Notes: generated by a model not told the origin, from the letters alone. DNA of 64,000 nt from SKLM01 sp964514285 (GCA_964514285.1 CAZEQC010000001.1:1-64000), one strand, 5' to 3'; positions 8,520-17,075 are shown, counted from the stretch's first letter. Program-made: numbers and translations.

Positions 8520-8608
8520 GATCTCCCTCCTTCAATTGCGTGCTTGACGTTGGAGCCCCTCCCAGTTCTTCGCACTCAGAGAGGCCGTAAGCTGTCTCGA
8601 GCATAGCT

Positions 8609-8636
8609 AGTATACAGAATGTCGCGCGTAAGTCAA
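8609..8636 (-). promoter_or_regulatory. Sigma70-type promoter of mscL
   Basis: Read on the minus strand: -35 TTGACT (8636-8631), 16-base spacer, -10 TATACT (8614-8609). Both boxes match consensus at 5 of 6 positions. It lies about 90 bases before the mscL start. Confidence 0.75.
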
Positions 8637-8697
8637 CTTCCTTGGCGTCCTCTGGATGGCTGCCCGCTTGCCCTGCATAGCCAAGAGGCCTTCCATC

Positions 8698-8725
8698 TTG
8701 TCTGTCCCCCCAGCTCTGTTATAAT
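8698..8725 (+). promoter_or_regulatory. Promoter of the C39-like gene, probably leaderless
   Basis: -35 TTGTCT (8698-8703), 16-base spacer, perfect -10 TATAAT (8720-8725). The ATG is at 8735, only 9 bases after the -10 box, with no ribosome site between. The mRNA therefore probably begins within a few bases of the start codon. Confidence 0.7.
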
Positions 8726-8734
8726 CTCGGCCGT

Positions 8735-10075
8735 ATGTTAAAATCACGTTACGCTTTTCCGCTCGCGGCCCTGGGACTCGCGATCCTGACACTGTTGCTC
8801 CTATCCTTTGCCTTCGTGGCTCTGATTCGTGTCCTTCCCGGTCGCTACGCCTACTACTTGCCAGAGCCGCTGCAAAACGTTCGTCACCGCCCTCACCCGG
8901 AGTCCCTTCCCACGCCGGTGGCGGTGGCTGGATCCGGCGACGGACTGACGCCGATCCTTGTGCCAACGATGACGTCGGTCATCAGACCGACGGAGACGCC
9001 GAATCGACGCAGTCACCCAACACCTACCAGCACCCCTACACCTCTACTTGATACGGCGACGCCGTCTCCGATGCCCTCACCTACCGTGGAGCCATCGCCG
9101 ACCTCAACCGTTCTTACCAGCTTTACGTTGACGGGTTTGCGACACGAGCATCAGGCATGGAACAACTGCGGCCCGGCCACACTGACGATGTTGCTGTCCT
9201 ACTGGGGGTGTGAGAGGACCCAGCAGGATGCAGCACCGATCTTGAAGCCTGACCCCGATGACAAGAACGTCAGTCCGTGGGAGATGACGTCCTACGTACG
9301 CGATCTGGGGTTCCAGGCCATAACGCGCGTCAACGGCGACATGGAGCGCCTCAAGGCATTGCTGCGGGCTGGCTTCCCCGTCATCGTCGAGACCTGGTAC
9401 GTTCGGGATGCCAGCGACCAGCTGGGCCATTATCGACTTATCGTCGGATACGATGATGCTGCCCAACAGTTTATGACCTATGACTCCCTCCACGGCCCGG
9501 ACATTCCGATCGGATATCGTGAGTTGGATGAGTTGTGGCGCGTCTTCAATCGGCTCTATCTGGTGGTCTACACGCCTGAGAGATGGGACGCCCTGGCTGC
9601 CATTCTTGGGCCCGATCTTGAAGATGCTGCGATGTACGGGCGAGCGCTGGAGGTGGCCAGGAGCGAGGCTGCGAACCAGCCCGGTGACTGCGTGGCCTAC
9701 GCCGATTGTGCTGATTGGATCACCTTCTCCTGGTTCAACGCCGGTTCCTCCCTCAACGCCTTGGGAAACCATCCGGAAGCGGTGATGGCGTACGACAAGG
9801 CGCGGCAGTTGGGGCTTCACTACCGCATGCTGTGGTATCAGTTCGGACCCTATGAGAGTTACTATCATGTGGGGCGCTACGAGGACATCATCGCTTTGGC
9901 CGATGCTACCCTGGCGACGGCGAATAACTTGGAGGAGTCGTACTACTGGCGGGGGAAGGCTCGCTTGGCGCAGGGAAACGTCGATAGCGCCCGCTCTGAC
10001 TTCAAGGCGGCTCTACGCTATCATAAGGGCTGGTCTGCGGCGCTGGAGGCCCTAGAGGGCTTGGACGGGTCTTAG
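8735..10075 (+). CDS. Membrane-anchored C39-like cysteine peptidase with TPR tail
   Basis: 446 residues. A membrane helix (~residues 10-33) is followed by a Thr/Pro-rich spacer (~60-125), then a C39-like papain-fold domain (~130-285). The candidate catalytic residues are Cys145 in NNCGPAT, His232 in GHYRLIVGYD and Asp250 in MTYDSLHG. The C-terminal ~130 residues are TPR-like helices (NHPEAVMAYDKARQLG, YYWRGKARLAQGNVDSARSDF). The enzyme domain should lie outside the membrane. Unlike bacteriocin-processing C39 domains it is not fused to an ABC transporter, so its role is probably general cell-surface proteolysis or transglutaminase-like chemistry. It is transcribed alone and ends 135 bases before the convergent murJ. 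Confidence 0.8.
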   Translation: MLKSRYAFPLAALGLAILTLLLLSFAFVALIRVLPGRYAYYLPEPLQNVRHRPHPESLPTPVAVAGSGDGLTPILVPTMTSVIRPTETPNRRSHPTPTSTPTPLLDTATPSPMPSPTVEPSPTSTVLTSFTLTGLRHEHQAWNNCGPATLTMLLSYWGCERTQQDAAPILKPDPDDKNVSPWEMTSYVRDLGFQAITRVNGDMERLKALLRAGFPVIVETWYVRDASDQLGHYRLIVGYDDAAQQFMTYDSLHGPDIPIGYRELDELWRVFNRLYLVVYTPERWDALAAILGPDLEDAAMYGRALEVARSEAANQPGDCVAYADCADWITFSWFNAGSSLNALGNHPEAVMAYDKARQLGLHYRMLWYQFGPYESYYHVGRYEDIIALADATLATANNLEESYYWRGKARLAQGNVDSARSDFKAALRYHKGWSAALEALEGLDGS

Positions 10076-10209
10076 AAGACCAGATGCCCCTCTCAAGTCT
10101 TAACAGGGCAAGTGATATGCTCACTGCAATCAGCTGCACGGAGCGACCTGCAGCGTCTTCTCACTCGCCTATTCGCCAATCCTTTCCCCGTCTCTCGACT
10201 CGGTCTTGC

Positions 10210-11760
10210 CTACCCTGAGCCCGGTTCCCGTCTCAAGAGGAGCGCGGGCAGCTGGACGATCTCCTCACTGCCCAGCAGAACCGCTGCCAGCAAGTAGGTC
10301 GCAGTTCCTACGACCAAGCCGCCAACCCCGACAAGGCGTGGGCCAAGGTTATGCCACAAGGATCGGAAGGCGAGGACGGCTGCTGTCATCAGAGCCGATG
10401 CAGCCAACGTTCGTGCCAGGGATTTAAGCAGGGTCTTGGCTTCAATGCCTCTCAGCCGTCGCCAGGCCATCAGGAGAAGGAGACTCACTTGAGCCCCCAC
10501 GCCCAAGGCGTTGGAAAGCGCGATGGCGCCCTGTGCCAGGACGGGGAGGAGGAGCCAGCCCAACGTCGCATTGATCGCCAGCCCCGCCAGGGCTGCCCAT
10601 AGGGGCGTCCACATATCCTTCTGGGCATAGAAGAGTCGGCTGGTCACCTCCAGTGCGCTGTGGAAGATCAGGCCGAGGGCGAAGAACTGCAGCGCCAAGA
10701 AGACCCGGTCCGTGGTATTCGCGTCGAAGGCACCCCTTTGGAAGAGAAGCACTGTCAGCGGACGGCCCAGCACGAGCAGGCCTACGCCAGCTGGCACCGC
10801 CAGGGCAAGCACCAGCCGGAGTGCCCAAGATCCGGTGCGACGCAGGCCGGGTCGGTCGTGGCTCTCCGCCAGCATGGCCAGTGTGGGGAAGACCGTGATC
10901 CCCAGCGCCGTGCCGATGATGGTCTCCGGGAATTGCATCAAACGCCATCCGTACTCATAGGCGGAGATGGCGCCTGCTGAGAGCCGTGAGCCCAGGAACG
11001 TGGGAAGGACGAAGTTGAGGTAGGTGGCTCCTAGGCCCAGCATTCGTGGTCCGATCAGGTTCAGCAATGCCCCTATATCGGGATGGGTCAGCGTGGGCCA
11101 CCATCGGGCGCGGAAGTGGACCAGACCGGGCACAAGGACCAGGAAGTAGATCACGGCGCCCCCCACACCTCCCCAGGCCAGCCCAAAGATGCCCCATCGC
11201 GGCGCCAACCACAGTGTACCGGCGATGCGTCCCAGCGTATAGCAGATGGGTGCCAGGGCAGGGAGCAGAAAATGCTGGTAGGCTCGCAGAACCCCGACCA
11301 GGATACCGCTGGTCGTGAACAGCAGGGTCTGGATCAGCACGAGACGCATCAGCTTGGCGCCCAGCGCTGTCTGCTCGGCGTCGAACCCGGGAGCTACGAC
11401 CTGGATCACCTGCGGCGCGAAGATGGCCGCTATTGTACCCACAGCTGCCACGATCAACAGGGCGAGGTTGACCACAGCCGAAACCAAGCGCCAGGCCTCC
11501 TGATGCTCGGCTCGCTTTATGCGGGCTGAGAGGACCGGGATAAGGGTCGTCGCCATCGCGCTTCCCGCCAGGATGGTGAAAAGGCCGTCGGGGAGTTCGA
11601 AGGCGGCGTAGTAGGCGTCGAGTTGGGCGGAAGCGCCGAAGGTGCGACTGATGACGATGTCGCGCGCCAGCCCCAAGACCTTATCACTGGCGAAGAGCAC
11701 GGCGACCAGCGCTGCGGAGCGGGCAACGTGCGATGTGGAGGATTCCGACGTAGCTGTCAT
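10210..11760 (-). CDS. murJ: MurJ/MviN lipid II flippase family protein
   Basis: 516 residues with about 14 predicted membrane helices. The N-terminus has the MurJ signature DKVLGLARDIVISRTFGASAQ followed by LDAYYAAFELPDGLFTILAGSA. RLFYAQKDMWTPLWAALAG near residue 380 is also typical of MviN proteins. The family flips undecaprenyl-linked peptidoglycan precursor across the cytoplasmic membrane; related MOP-family flippases move other lipid-linked glycans. It is the last gene of a minus-strand run that starts with HMG-CoA reductase, 25 bases after the MBL hydrolase. The link to isoprenoid synthesis makes sense, since its cargo carrier is a polyprenol. Confidence 0.87.
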   Translation of the reverse strand: MTATSESSTSHVARSAALVAVLFASDKVLGLARDIVISRTFGASAQLDAYYAAFELPDGLFTILAGSAMATTLIPVLSARIKRAEHQEAWRLVSAVVNLALLIVAAVGTIAAIFAPQVIQVVAPGFDAEQTALGAKLMRLVLIQTLLFTTSGILVGVLRAYQHFLLPALAPICYTLGRIAGTLWLAPRWGIFGLAWGGVGGAVIYFLVLVPGLVHFRARWWPTLTHPDIGALLNLIGPRMLGLGATYLNFVLPTFLGSRLSAGAISAYEYGWRLMQFPETIIGTALGITVFPTLAMLAESHDRPGLRRTGSWALRLVLALAVPAGVGLLVLGRPLTVLLFQRGAFDANTTDRVFLALQFFALGLIFHSALEVTSRLFYAQKDMWTPLWAALAGLAINATLGWLLLPVLAQGAIALSNALGVGAQVSLLLLMAWRRLRGIEAKTLLKSLARTLAASALMTAAVLAFRSLWHNLGPRLVGVGGLVVGTATYLLAAVLLGSEEIVQLPALLLRREPGSG

Positions 11761-11785
11761 TGTCGACGTGAGAGAGCGACTAGAG

Positions 11786-12418
11786 CTACTCGATGTCCAG
11801 GATCACGACATCCGCCGGCGCTTCCTCCTTGAAGGTCTGAGCAGCCTGTAGTGAGCCAATGCCTCGACCCACATGCATCGGAATGGCAACCTTTGGGCCG
11901 ATGATCTCACATGCCTCCACAGCTTCCTCGGCTGTCATCACATAGGTGCCACTCACGGGGAGAAGCGCGATGTCAATAGCCTTGAGATCTGCCATCTCGG
12001 GTATGGGATCGGTGTCCCCGGCGTGATAGATGCGCTTGCCGTCCAACGTGACGACGAAGCCCACGTACCCCGCCTCTTTGGGATGGAAGGGCTCGCCCGG
12101 GCTGCGGAACTTGTTCACGTTGTAAGCAGGCACGGCCTCCACGCGGACTTCCTTCACTTCGAGTGTGTCTCCGGTTTCCAACACCCGCACGTCCCCCGAC
12201 AGCCTGTCAGCCGCCGCCGCGACGGTGACGATGGTCGTGTCCTCGCCTTGGATCTTGGAGACATCGTCTGGTGAACAGTGGTCGTGATGATCGTGAGAGA
12301 TAAGAATCACATCTGCCTTTGGTTGCCCCTCGCTCAGCTCATAGGGATCGAAGTAGATCGTCGGTGGGCCGTCGATGCGAAAAGCATCGTGGCCCAGCCA
12401 GTGTATGCGTTCTAGCAT
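11786..12418 (-). CDS. MBL-fold metal-dependent hydrolase
   Basis: 210 residues from ATG 12418, which has the ribosome site aaggag 7 bases upstream; an in-frame upstream extension looks untranslated. The metallo-beta-lactamase signature SHDHHDH (residues ~40-46) gives the HxHxDH zinc site, GDTD (~130) and AIPMHVG (~180) supply later ligands. The short protein resembles the UPF0173/YtnP-like group of MBL hydrolases with unknown substrates. It lies between the DUF35 gene and murJ in the same direction, which suggests co-expression but not a specific reaction. Confidence 0.85.
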   Translation of the reverse strand: MLERIHWLGHDAFRIDGPPTIYFDPYELSEGQPKADVILISHDHHDHCSPDDVSKIQGEDTTIVTVAAAADRLSGDVRVLETGDTLEVKEVRVEAVPAYNVNKFRSPGEPFHPKEAGYVGFVVTLDGKRIYHAGDTDPIPEMADLKAIDIALLPVSGTYVMTAEEAVEACEIIGPKVAIPMHVGRGIGSLQAAQTFKEEAPADVVILDIE

Positions 12419-12561
12419 TGGTTCTGCTCCTTGCTCGGGAGAATGGAACCCCGGGCCCTCTCCGGGGTAAGCCCGATCAGCTCTGTCTGCGACGCCTTCG
12501 CGGACGTAGATGTCCCACAACCTGATTTCCGAAGAGGGCGGGGCGACGCAGTTACCTGAGG

Positions 12562-12972
12562 CTAAGGGGACGCCGGCTGCATCACCGGGCGGAACTTGTA
12601 ACCGTAGATGATGGCGCCTTCCTCACCGCTGCTTTGCACGCGACGGGTCACCATCTCCACAGGCATGCCGACCTCTATCTGATCGGAGTCCACATCGGTG
12701 AGCTGGGCGGTGACCATAGGACCTTCCTCGAGGCGGACCAGCGCCACGGTGTAGGGTGCGAACTCCTTGAAGTCTCGCGGCGCGTGATAGACCGTGCTGT
12801 AGGAGTAGACCTCCCCGCGGCCGCTGAAAGCAACCTCTCGCTGATCCACCGTTTCACACTCGGGACAGACGTCACGAGGCGGGAAGATACGGGCCCCGCA
12901 CTTCTCGCAAATCTCTCCGACCAATCGATAGCGTTGTTGCTGTAGTCTCCAGTTCTTCGGGATACTGTTCAT
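12562..12972 (-). CDS. DUF35 OB-fold/zinc-ribbon scaffold protein of thiolase-HMGS complex
   Basis: 136 residues. The N-terminal zinc ribbon is CEKCGARIFPPRDVCPEC (residues ~22-39) and the rest is an OB fold (GRGEVYSYSTVYHAPRDF, then PYTVALVRLEEGPMV). In archaea a DUF35 protein of this kind bridges acetoacetyl-CoA thiolase and HMG-CoA synthase into one channelling complex. The thiolase and HMGS genes are directly upstream here, in the order HMGS, thiolase, DUF35. I therefore assign the scaffold role with good confidence, though it rests on family knowledge and synteny rather than any residue visible here. Confidence 0.88.
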   Translation of the reverse strand: MNSIPKNWRLQQQRYRLVGEICEKCGARIFPPRDVCPECETVDQREVAFSGRGEVYSYSTVYHAPRDFKEFAPYTVALVRLEEGPMVTAQLTDVDSDQIEVGMPVEMVTRRVQSSGEEGAIIYGYKFRPVMQPASP

Positions 12973-13037
12973 CTCACTCTCCTCAAAATCTGCTTGACCA
13001 ATTGAGACTCGGTCACTATTCTCTGAACGCCCGTTCG

Positions 13038-14198
13038 CTAATCTGCGATTCTCTTCAAGATATGGGTGACAACTGTCGCGCCACTGCCGCCGATGTTTTG
13101 CGCCATCCCTAGTCGCGCGTCTGCCACCTGGTTCTCTCCGGCCAAGCCACGCAGCTGTTGGACAACTTCGACGATCTGGTACAAACCGGTTGCTCCAACG
13201 GGATGACCGCGGGCTTTCAGTCCTCCCATCGTCGTTATTGGAATACGTCCATCGATCCCAATTTGCCCCTCCAGAGCCAACTGTAACCCTTGGCCTCTTT
13301 CTGCGAACCCTGCCCCCTCCAGGCTCAGCGCAGCCATAATGCTGAAGGCATCGTGCAACTCGAAAAGGTCAATGTCCGACGGGTCGACACCAGCTTGCTC
13401 ATAAGCACGATGAGTAGAAAGGCGCGCAGCCTCCAGGACCAGCGGATCCTGTCGATCGTGAATTGCAACCGTGTCGGTCCCCACGCTCGAGGCTGCAATT
13501 CGCACCGGCGCCATCGAATGGTTGTGTGCCTGTTCCTCCGCCATCAACACGACGGCCGCTGCCCCATCGCAGATAGGGGAGCTGTCCAACAGATTGATCG
13601 GGTCGGAGATCATACGCGCTCCGGCGAACTTCTCGGCGCTCACCGGGAAGCGGAACATCGCGTAGGGGTTGTTGACCGCGTTGCAGTGGGCGTTGACAGC
13701 GAAAGGGGCGAAGTCCTGATGACTGTAGCCGTACTCGTGCATGTAACGGCGCATCAGCAGGGCGTTGAGAGTGACGAACGAGGCGCCTTGCGCTGCTTCG
13801 TAGTCGGCGTCGGCAGCCATAGCCAGCGCGGCTGTCGTGTCGGGGCTAAGCGTATCGGTCATCTTCTCCACCCCGACGACGACCACGATGTCCGCCAGCC
13901 CTCCGGCGACAGCGATGTACCCCATCCGCAGCGCTGCAGCGCCCGAGGCGCAGGCGGCCTCGATCTTGAACGCCTCAATGCCCCGCAGCCCTGCGAAGTC
14001 GGCGATTAGGGCGCCGAGGTGCTCCTGGCTCTCCAGCTCGCCGGATAGCATATTGCCGACGTAGAGCGCGTCCGCGTTCATCACGCCGCCGTCAGCCATC
14101 GCCGACTGGAGAGCCCCCAACGCCAGGTGACGCAGGCTGGTGCCCCAGTGCTCTCCGACTTCAGTTTGACCAACACCTACAATGGCGACGTTTCTCAT
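13038..14198 (-). CDS. Acetyl-CoA acetyltransferase, archaeal/SCP2-type thiolase
   Basis: 386 residues. The acyl-accepting cysteine is in EAACASGAAALRMGY (residues ~83-97), LFELHDAFSIMAAL (~275) contains the Asn/His-type block of SCP2 thiolases, and GGLKARGHPVGATG (~335) holds the catalytic His. The second cysteine block (CxGGG) of classical thiolases is replaced by NIGGSGAT, as in archaeal mevalonate-pathway thiolases. It condenses two acetyl-CoA to acetoacetyl-CoA, an unfavourable step driven by direct handover to HMG-CoA synthase. The flanking HMGS and DUF35 genes support this. Confidence 0.88.
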   Translation of the reverse strand: MRNVAIVGVGQTEVGEHWGTSLRHLALGALQSAMADGGVMNADALYVGNMLSGELESQEHLGALIADFAGLRGIEAFKIEAACASGAAALRMGYIAVAGGLADIVVVVGVEKMTDTLSPDTTAALAMAADADYEAAQGASFVTLNALLMRRYMHEYGYSHQDFAPFAVNAHCNAVNNPYAMFRFPVSAEKFAGARMISDPINLLDSSPICDGAAAVVLMAEEQAHNHSMAPVRIAASSVGTDTVAIHDRQDPLVLEAARLSTHRAYEQAGVDPSDIDLFELHDAFSIMAALSLEGAGFAERGQGLQLALEGQIGIDGRIPITTMGGLKARGHPVGATGLYQIVEVVQQLRGLAGENQVADARLGMAQNIGGSGATVVTHILKRIAD

Positions 14199-14289
14199 CT
14201 AAGCGTTTTCTTCTTCTGCCATGATAACTATCATCCTCCAACCATCATCTGCTGTCCGCAGATCCAGGATGCTGTCTGACTATGCCTGA

Positions 14290-15411
14290 TTACTTGACCA
14301 ACTTATTGGTGTAGCGTACGTAGGTCGCGTAGTCAATCTCAACGCGACGGTCGATGTAGTCACGAGTCATAAGCGCCCGATGCTGGCGATCGACAATTCT
14401 GTCGGTCACCTGAAGCGATATCGCGTCTGACCCCGCACCAGACCCATAGCTGACCAGCAGCACACGGTCGCCGGGCTTTGCAACGTCCAAAATCGCGGTC
14501 AATCCCAGCGGGGAGGACCCAGCGTAAGTATTCCCGATCTCATTAACGAGAAGGCCCTCTTTGATTTGCTCCATCGTGAAGCCGAGACGCCTTGCGACTT
14601 TGATGGGGAACTTCACGTTCGGCTGGTGAAAGACGGCGTAGTCATAGTCACCTGGCTCTTTCTCCAGCTCCTCCAGCAGCCGCTCGACGGCACCTGTGAT
14701 ATGCGTGAAGTAGGCAGGCTGTCCGGTGAAGCGTCCGCCGTGGGAAGGGTAGCGTTGATAGGCGCGTCTCCAGAAGTCGGGAATGTCGGTGACATAGGAG
14801 AAGGAGCCCTCAAAGACCGCCAGGGCCTCGTCCGCTGGTCCGATGAGGAAGGCGGCGCTTCCCGCGGCGGCCGTGTATTCCAGGGCGTCCGAGGGTTGGG
14901 CCTGTGCTGTGTCTGAGCCGATGGCCAGGGCGTAGCGGCCCATCTGCGAGCCGACGAAACCGATTGCTGCCTGGAGCGCCTCCGTGCCCGCCTTGCAGGC
15001 GAATTCCCAATCGCCCGCCTGGGTGTAAGGCACGGCGCCCAACGCCTCGGCCACGATGGTCGAGGTAGGCTTGACGGCGTAGGGATGAGACTCGCTGCCG
15101 ACCCACACGGCTCTGATCTCCGTGGGATTCACGTTGTTGGCGCGGGCCAGGGTGTTGCGGGCGGCCTCGAGAGACATCGTGACGACGTCCTCGTCCAGCC
15201 CCGGCACCGATTTCTCTTTGATTGGGGTGCCTCCCTTGCCATCCATCCATATGCGGGCGATCTCGTCAGCTGGGAGACGATAGTGGGGTACGTAGGCGCC
15301 GTAGCCGACGATACCCACATCCCGTTCGGGCTTCAGCATAGCTGCTGTCGTGTCGTTCATCATCGCGGTGTTCAGTTCTTGGTCTTTTGTCGTCTTCTCT
15401 TCCGTCATCAA
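14290..15411 (-). CDS. Hydroxymethylglutaryl-CoA synthase, archaeal type
   Basis: 373 residues. VGIVGYGAYVPHYRL is the characteristic start of archaeal-type HMG-CoA synthase, preceded here by ~30 extra residues; starts further in (ATG codons at residues 17, 18 and 25) are possible and none has a strong ribosome site. The catalytic Cys139 is in WEFACKAGTEAL, the His in YAVFHQPN, and the Glu in WVGSESHPY. The enzyme adds acetyl-CoA to acetoacetyl-CoA to give HMG-CoA. A candidate promoter lies 60 bases upstream, so it may be transcribed both alone and with HMG-CoA reductase. Confidence 0.92.
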   Translation of the reverse strand: MMTEEKTTKDQELNTAMMNDTTAAMLKPERDVGIVGYGAYVPHYRLPADEIARIWMDGKGGTPIKEKSVPGLDEDVVTMSLEAARNTLARANNVNPTEIRAVWVGSESHPYAVKPTSTIVAEALGAVPYTQAGDWEFACKAGTEALQAAIGFVGSQMGRYALAIGSDTAQAQPSDALEYTAAAGSAAFLIGPADEALAVFEGSFSYVTDIPDFWRRAYQRYPSHGGRFTGQPAYFTHITGAVERLLEELEKEPGDYDYAVFHQPNVKFPIKVARRLGFTMEQIKEGLLVNEIGNTYAGSSPLGLTAILDVAKPGDRVLLVSYGSGAGSDAISLQVTDRIVDRQHRALMTRDYIDRRVEIDYATYVRYTNKLVK

Positions 15412-15466
15412 TCACGCGCGTTACTAGACGCGATTCATTCCGATCTGTGCACTACCCAATTACTTA

Positions 15467-15496
15467 AGTGTAGCATGAGGTTCGGAGTAATCGCAA
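15467..15496 (-). promoter_or_regulatory. Candidate promoter of the HMG-CoA synthase gene
   Basis: Minus strand: -35 TTGCGA (15496-15491), 18-base spacer, -10 TACACT (15472-15467). Each box matches consensus at 4 of 6 positions, so the call is moderate. Confidence 0.4.
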
Positions 15497-15552
15497 TGGG
15501 ACTTTTGGGTCATCGCTCAGGATTCGTCCTGGTCATCTACGCAAGAGGCTTG

Positions 15553-16962
15553 CTACGCGAGCTGCTTGCTCCGCAAGNNNNNNNNNNNNNNNNNNNNNNN
15601 NNNNNNNNNNNNNNNNNNNNNNNNNNNNNNNNNNNNNNNNNNNNNNNNNNNNNNNNNNNNNNNNNNNNNNNNNNNNNTCCGCAAGCTTTGCAGTATGGTC
15701 TCTGCTCGGTCGGGGCGAATGGTGCCCTCGCTGACCATGGCCCTTGCTACCTGTTCAATCTCCTCCCGGCTGGCACCGGCTGCGATGGCCACTTGACGGG
15801 CATGGAGCTGCATATGCCCTTTCTGGATGCCCTCGGTGGCCAGAGCTCGCAGCGCCGCCAGGTTCTGCGCCAGTCCGACAGCTGCGATGACCTCCGCCAG
15901 ATCGCGTCCTGTCTCCACGCCCAGGATCTTGATCGCCACCTGGGCTGTGGGATGGACCCGGGTCGCGCCTCCTACGATGCCCACGCTCAGGGGCATCTCC
16001 AACGTGCCGACGAGATTGCCCTCAGCGTCCCGCGCCCAATGGCTCAGACTGCCGTAGCGGCCCGTGCGGGCGGCGTAGGCGTGGGCTCCAGCCTCGACGG
16101 CTCGCCAGTCGTTGCCGGTGGCAAGCACGACGGCGTCTACGCCGTTCATGATCCCTTTGTTGTGGGTGGCTGCTCGGTAAGGGTCAAAGGCGGCGAAAGC
16201 CGATGCCTCCATAATGCCTTGGACCACCTCCTGACCAGAGAACGATTCAAAAGCCAAAGCATCGGCTGGCACCGTGCAGCGAGCCCGCGCCAGCCGTCGG
16301 TCAGCCAGATTGGAGAGAATCCGCAGCAAGACTCGCCCACCCGTGATGCGCTCAACGTGTGGGGCAAGAGCTTCGCAAGCGGTGTTGACTGTGTTAGCTC
16401 CCATAGCGTCGCGACAATCGACGACCAAGTGGACGATCACCATAGGTCCCACAGGCGAGGTCTCAATGACGCGCACGTCTAAATCCCTTGCTCCGCCTCC
16501 CAGGTTCACCAGGACCGGGTCGGTTTCGTTGGCCCGCTGCAGCAACTCCTCGCGCGCGGCCAAGATATCGAAGCGAGCAGCGTACGGATTGGCCACGTCG
16601 AGCACCTGAATCTGCCCGATCATCTCTGGGGCAGTGGTGGTCGTCTCGAATCCACTTTGAGAGCGAGCCAGCTTCGCGGCAAAGGATGCGCCGGCCACGA
16701 CGGATGGCTCCTCGATGACCATCGGCACCAGAACGTCGCGACCGTTGATTAGGAAGTTGACCGCTATGCCCAGCGGCAGGGCGTGGAGCCCCACCACGTT
16801 CTCGATCATCTCAGCTGCTCGTTCTTGATCGAGCCCCATACCCATTCCGCCGCGCAAGACTGCTGTCTCTTCCGCGGTCAAATCTGCCCATCGAGCGACG
16901 GTCTCCACTCGTTCGGCTAGTGTCTTGTTGTAGAACCCCGCGATCCGGGATGATCGTTTCAT
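15553..16962 (-). CDS. mvaA: Class II HMG-CoA reductase (interrupted by 100-N assembly gap)
   Basis: Start at ATG 16962 gives the class II beginning MKRSSRIAGFYNKT; upstream Met codons are less likely. ENVVGLHALPLGIAVNFL, EEPSVVAGAS, DCRDAMGANTVNTACEA and the late LHARQVAIAAG (catalytic His) are all class II HMG-CoA reductase blocks. The enzyme interconverts HMG-CoA and mevalonate using NAD(P)H. The frame runs into the gap as ETILQSLR and re-emerges as LRSKQLA-stop. If the 8-base overlap at the gap edges is merged, the protein is 433 residues, which fits the family length. Placed before HMGS and thiolase, it acts in mevalonate synthesis even though class II enzymes were first known for degradation. 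Confidence 0.9.
   Translation of the reverse strand: MKRSSRIAGFYNKTLAERVETVARWADLTAEETAVLRGGMGMGLDQERAAEMIENVVGLHALPLGIAVNFLINGRDVLVPMVIEEPSVVAGASFAAKLARSQSGFETTTTAPEMIGQIQVLDVANPYAARFDILAAREELLQRANETDPVLVNLGGGARDLDVRVIETSPVGPMVIVHLVVDCRDAMGANTVNTACEALAPHVERITGGRVLLRILSNLADRRLARARCTVPADALAFESFSGQEVVQGIMEASAFAAFDPYRAATHNKGIMNGVDAVVLATGNDWRAVEAGAHAYAARTGRYGSLSHWARDAEGNLVGTLEMPLSVGIVGGATRVHPTAQVAIKILGVETGRDLAEVIAAVGLAQNLAALRALATEGIQKGHMQLHARQVAIAAGASREEIEQVARAMVSEGTIRPDRAETILQSLRXXXXXXXXXXXXXXXXXXXXXXXXXXXXXXXXXXLRSKQLA
15578..15677. other. Scaffold gap of 100 N
   Basis: Exactly 100 N. The left flank ends in tccgcaag and the right flank begins with tccgcaag, so the two contigs appear to overlap by 8 bases and the true gap is probably negative. 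Confidence 0.95.
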
Positions 16963-17004
16963 CTTCTGCCTTCGCATAGTATAGGCTGTCTCATCACACA
17001 TCAA

Positions 17005-17034
17005 GACCGCCGGAGACTCAGTCGTCCGGCGGTC
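17005..17034 (-). terminator. 10-bp hairpin between metallophosphoesterase and mvaA
   Basis: Arms gaccgccgga (17005-17014) and tccggcggtc (17025-17034) with a 10-base loop. It lies 42 bases after the metallophosphoesterase stop and downstream of the mvaA -10 box, so it can be a terminator for one gene or a 5' leader hairpin for the other. The bases after it are not T-rich. Confidence 0.45.
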
Positions 17035-17045
17035 ACAACGACAAA

Positions 17046-17054
17046 ATTATATCA
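17046..17054 (-). promoter_or_regulatory. Extended -10 promoter of mvaA
   Basis: Minus strand TGATATAAT: a perfect -10 hexamer (17051-17046) with the extended TG motif. No good -35 box is found at normal spacing, as often seen with extended -10 promoters. The expected leader is about 78 bases and contains the hairpin at 17005-17034. Confidence 0.55.
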
Positions 17055-17075
17055 CAAGCGCACTCCCAAAAGCTA

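Noticed and set aside
15085..16482. 465-codon + strand frame running through the 100-N gap
   Set aside because: It is antisense to HMG-CoA synthase and reductase and is open partly because N codons are not read as stops.
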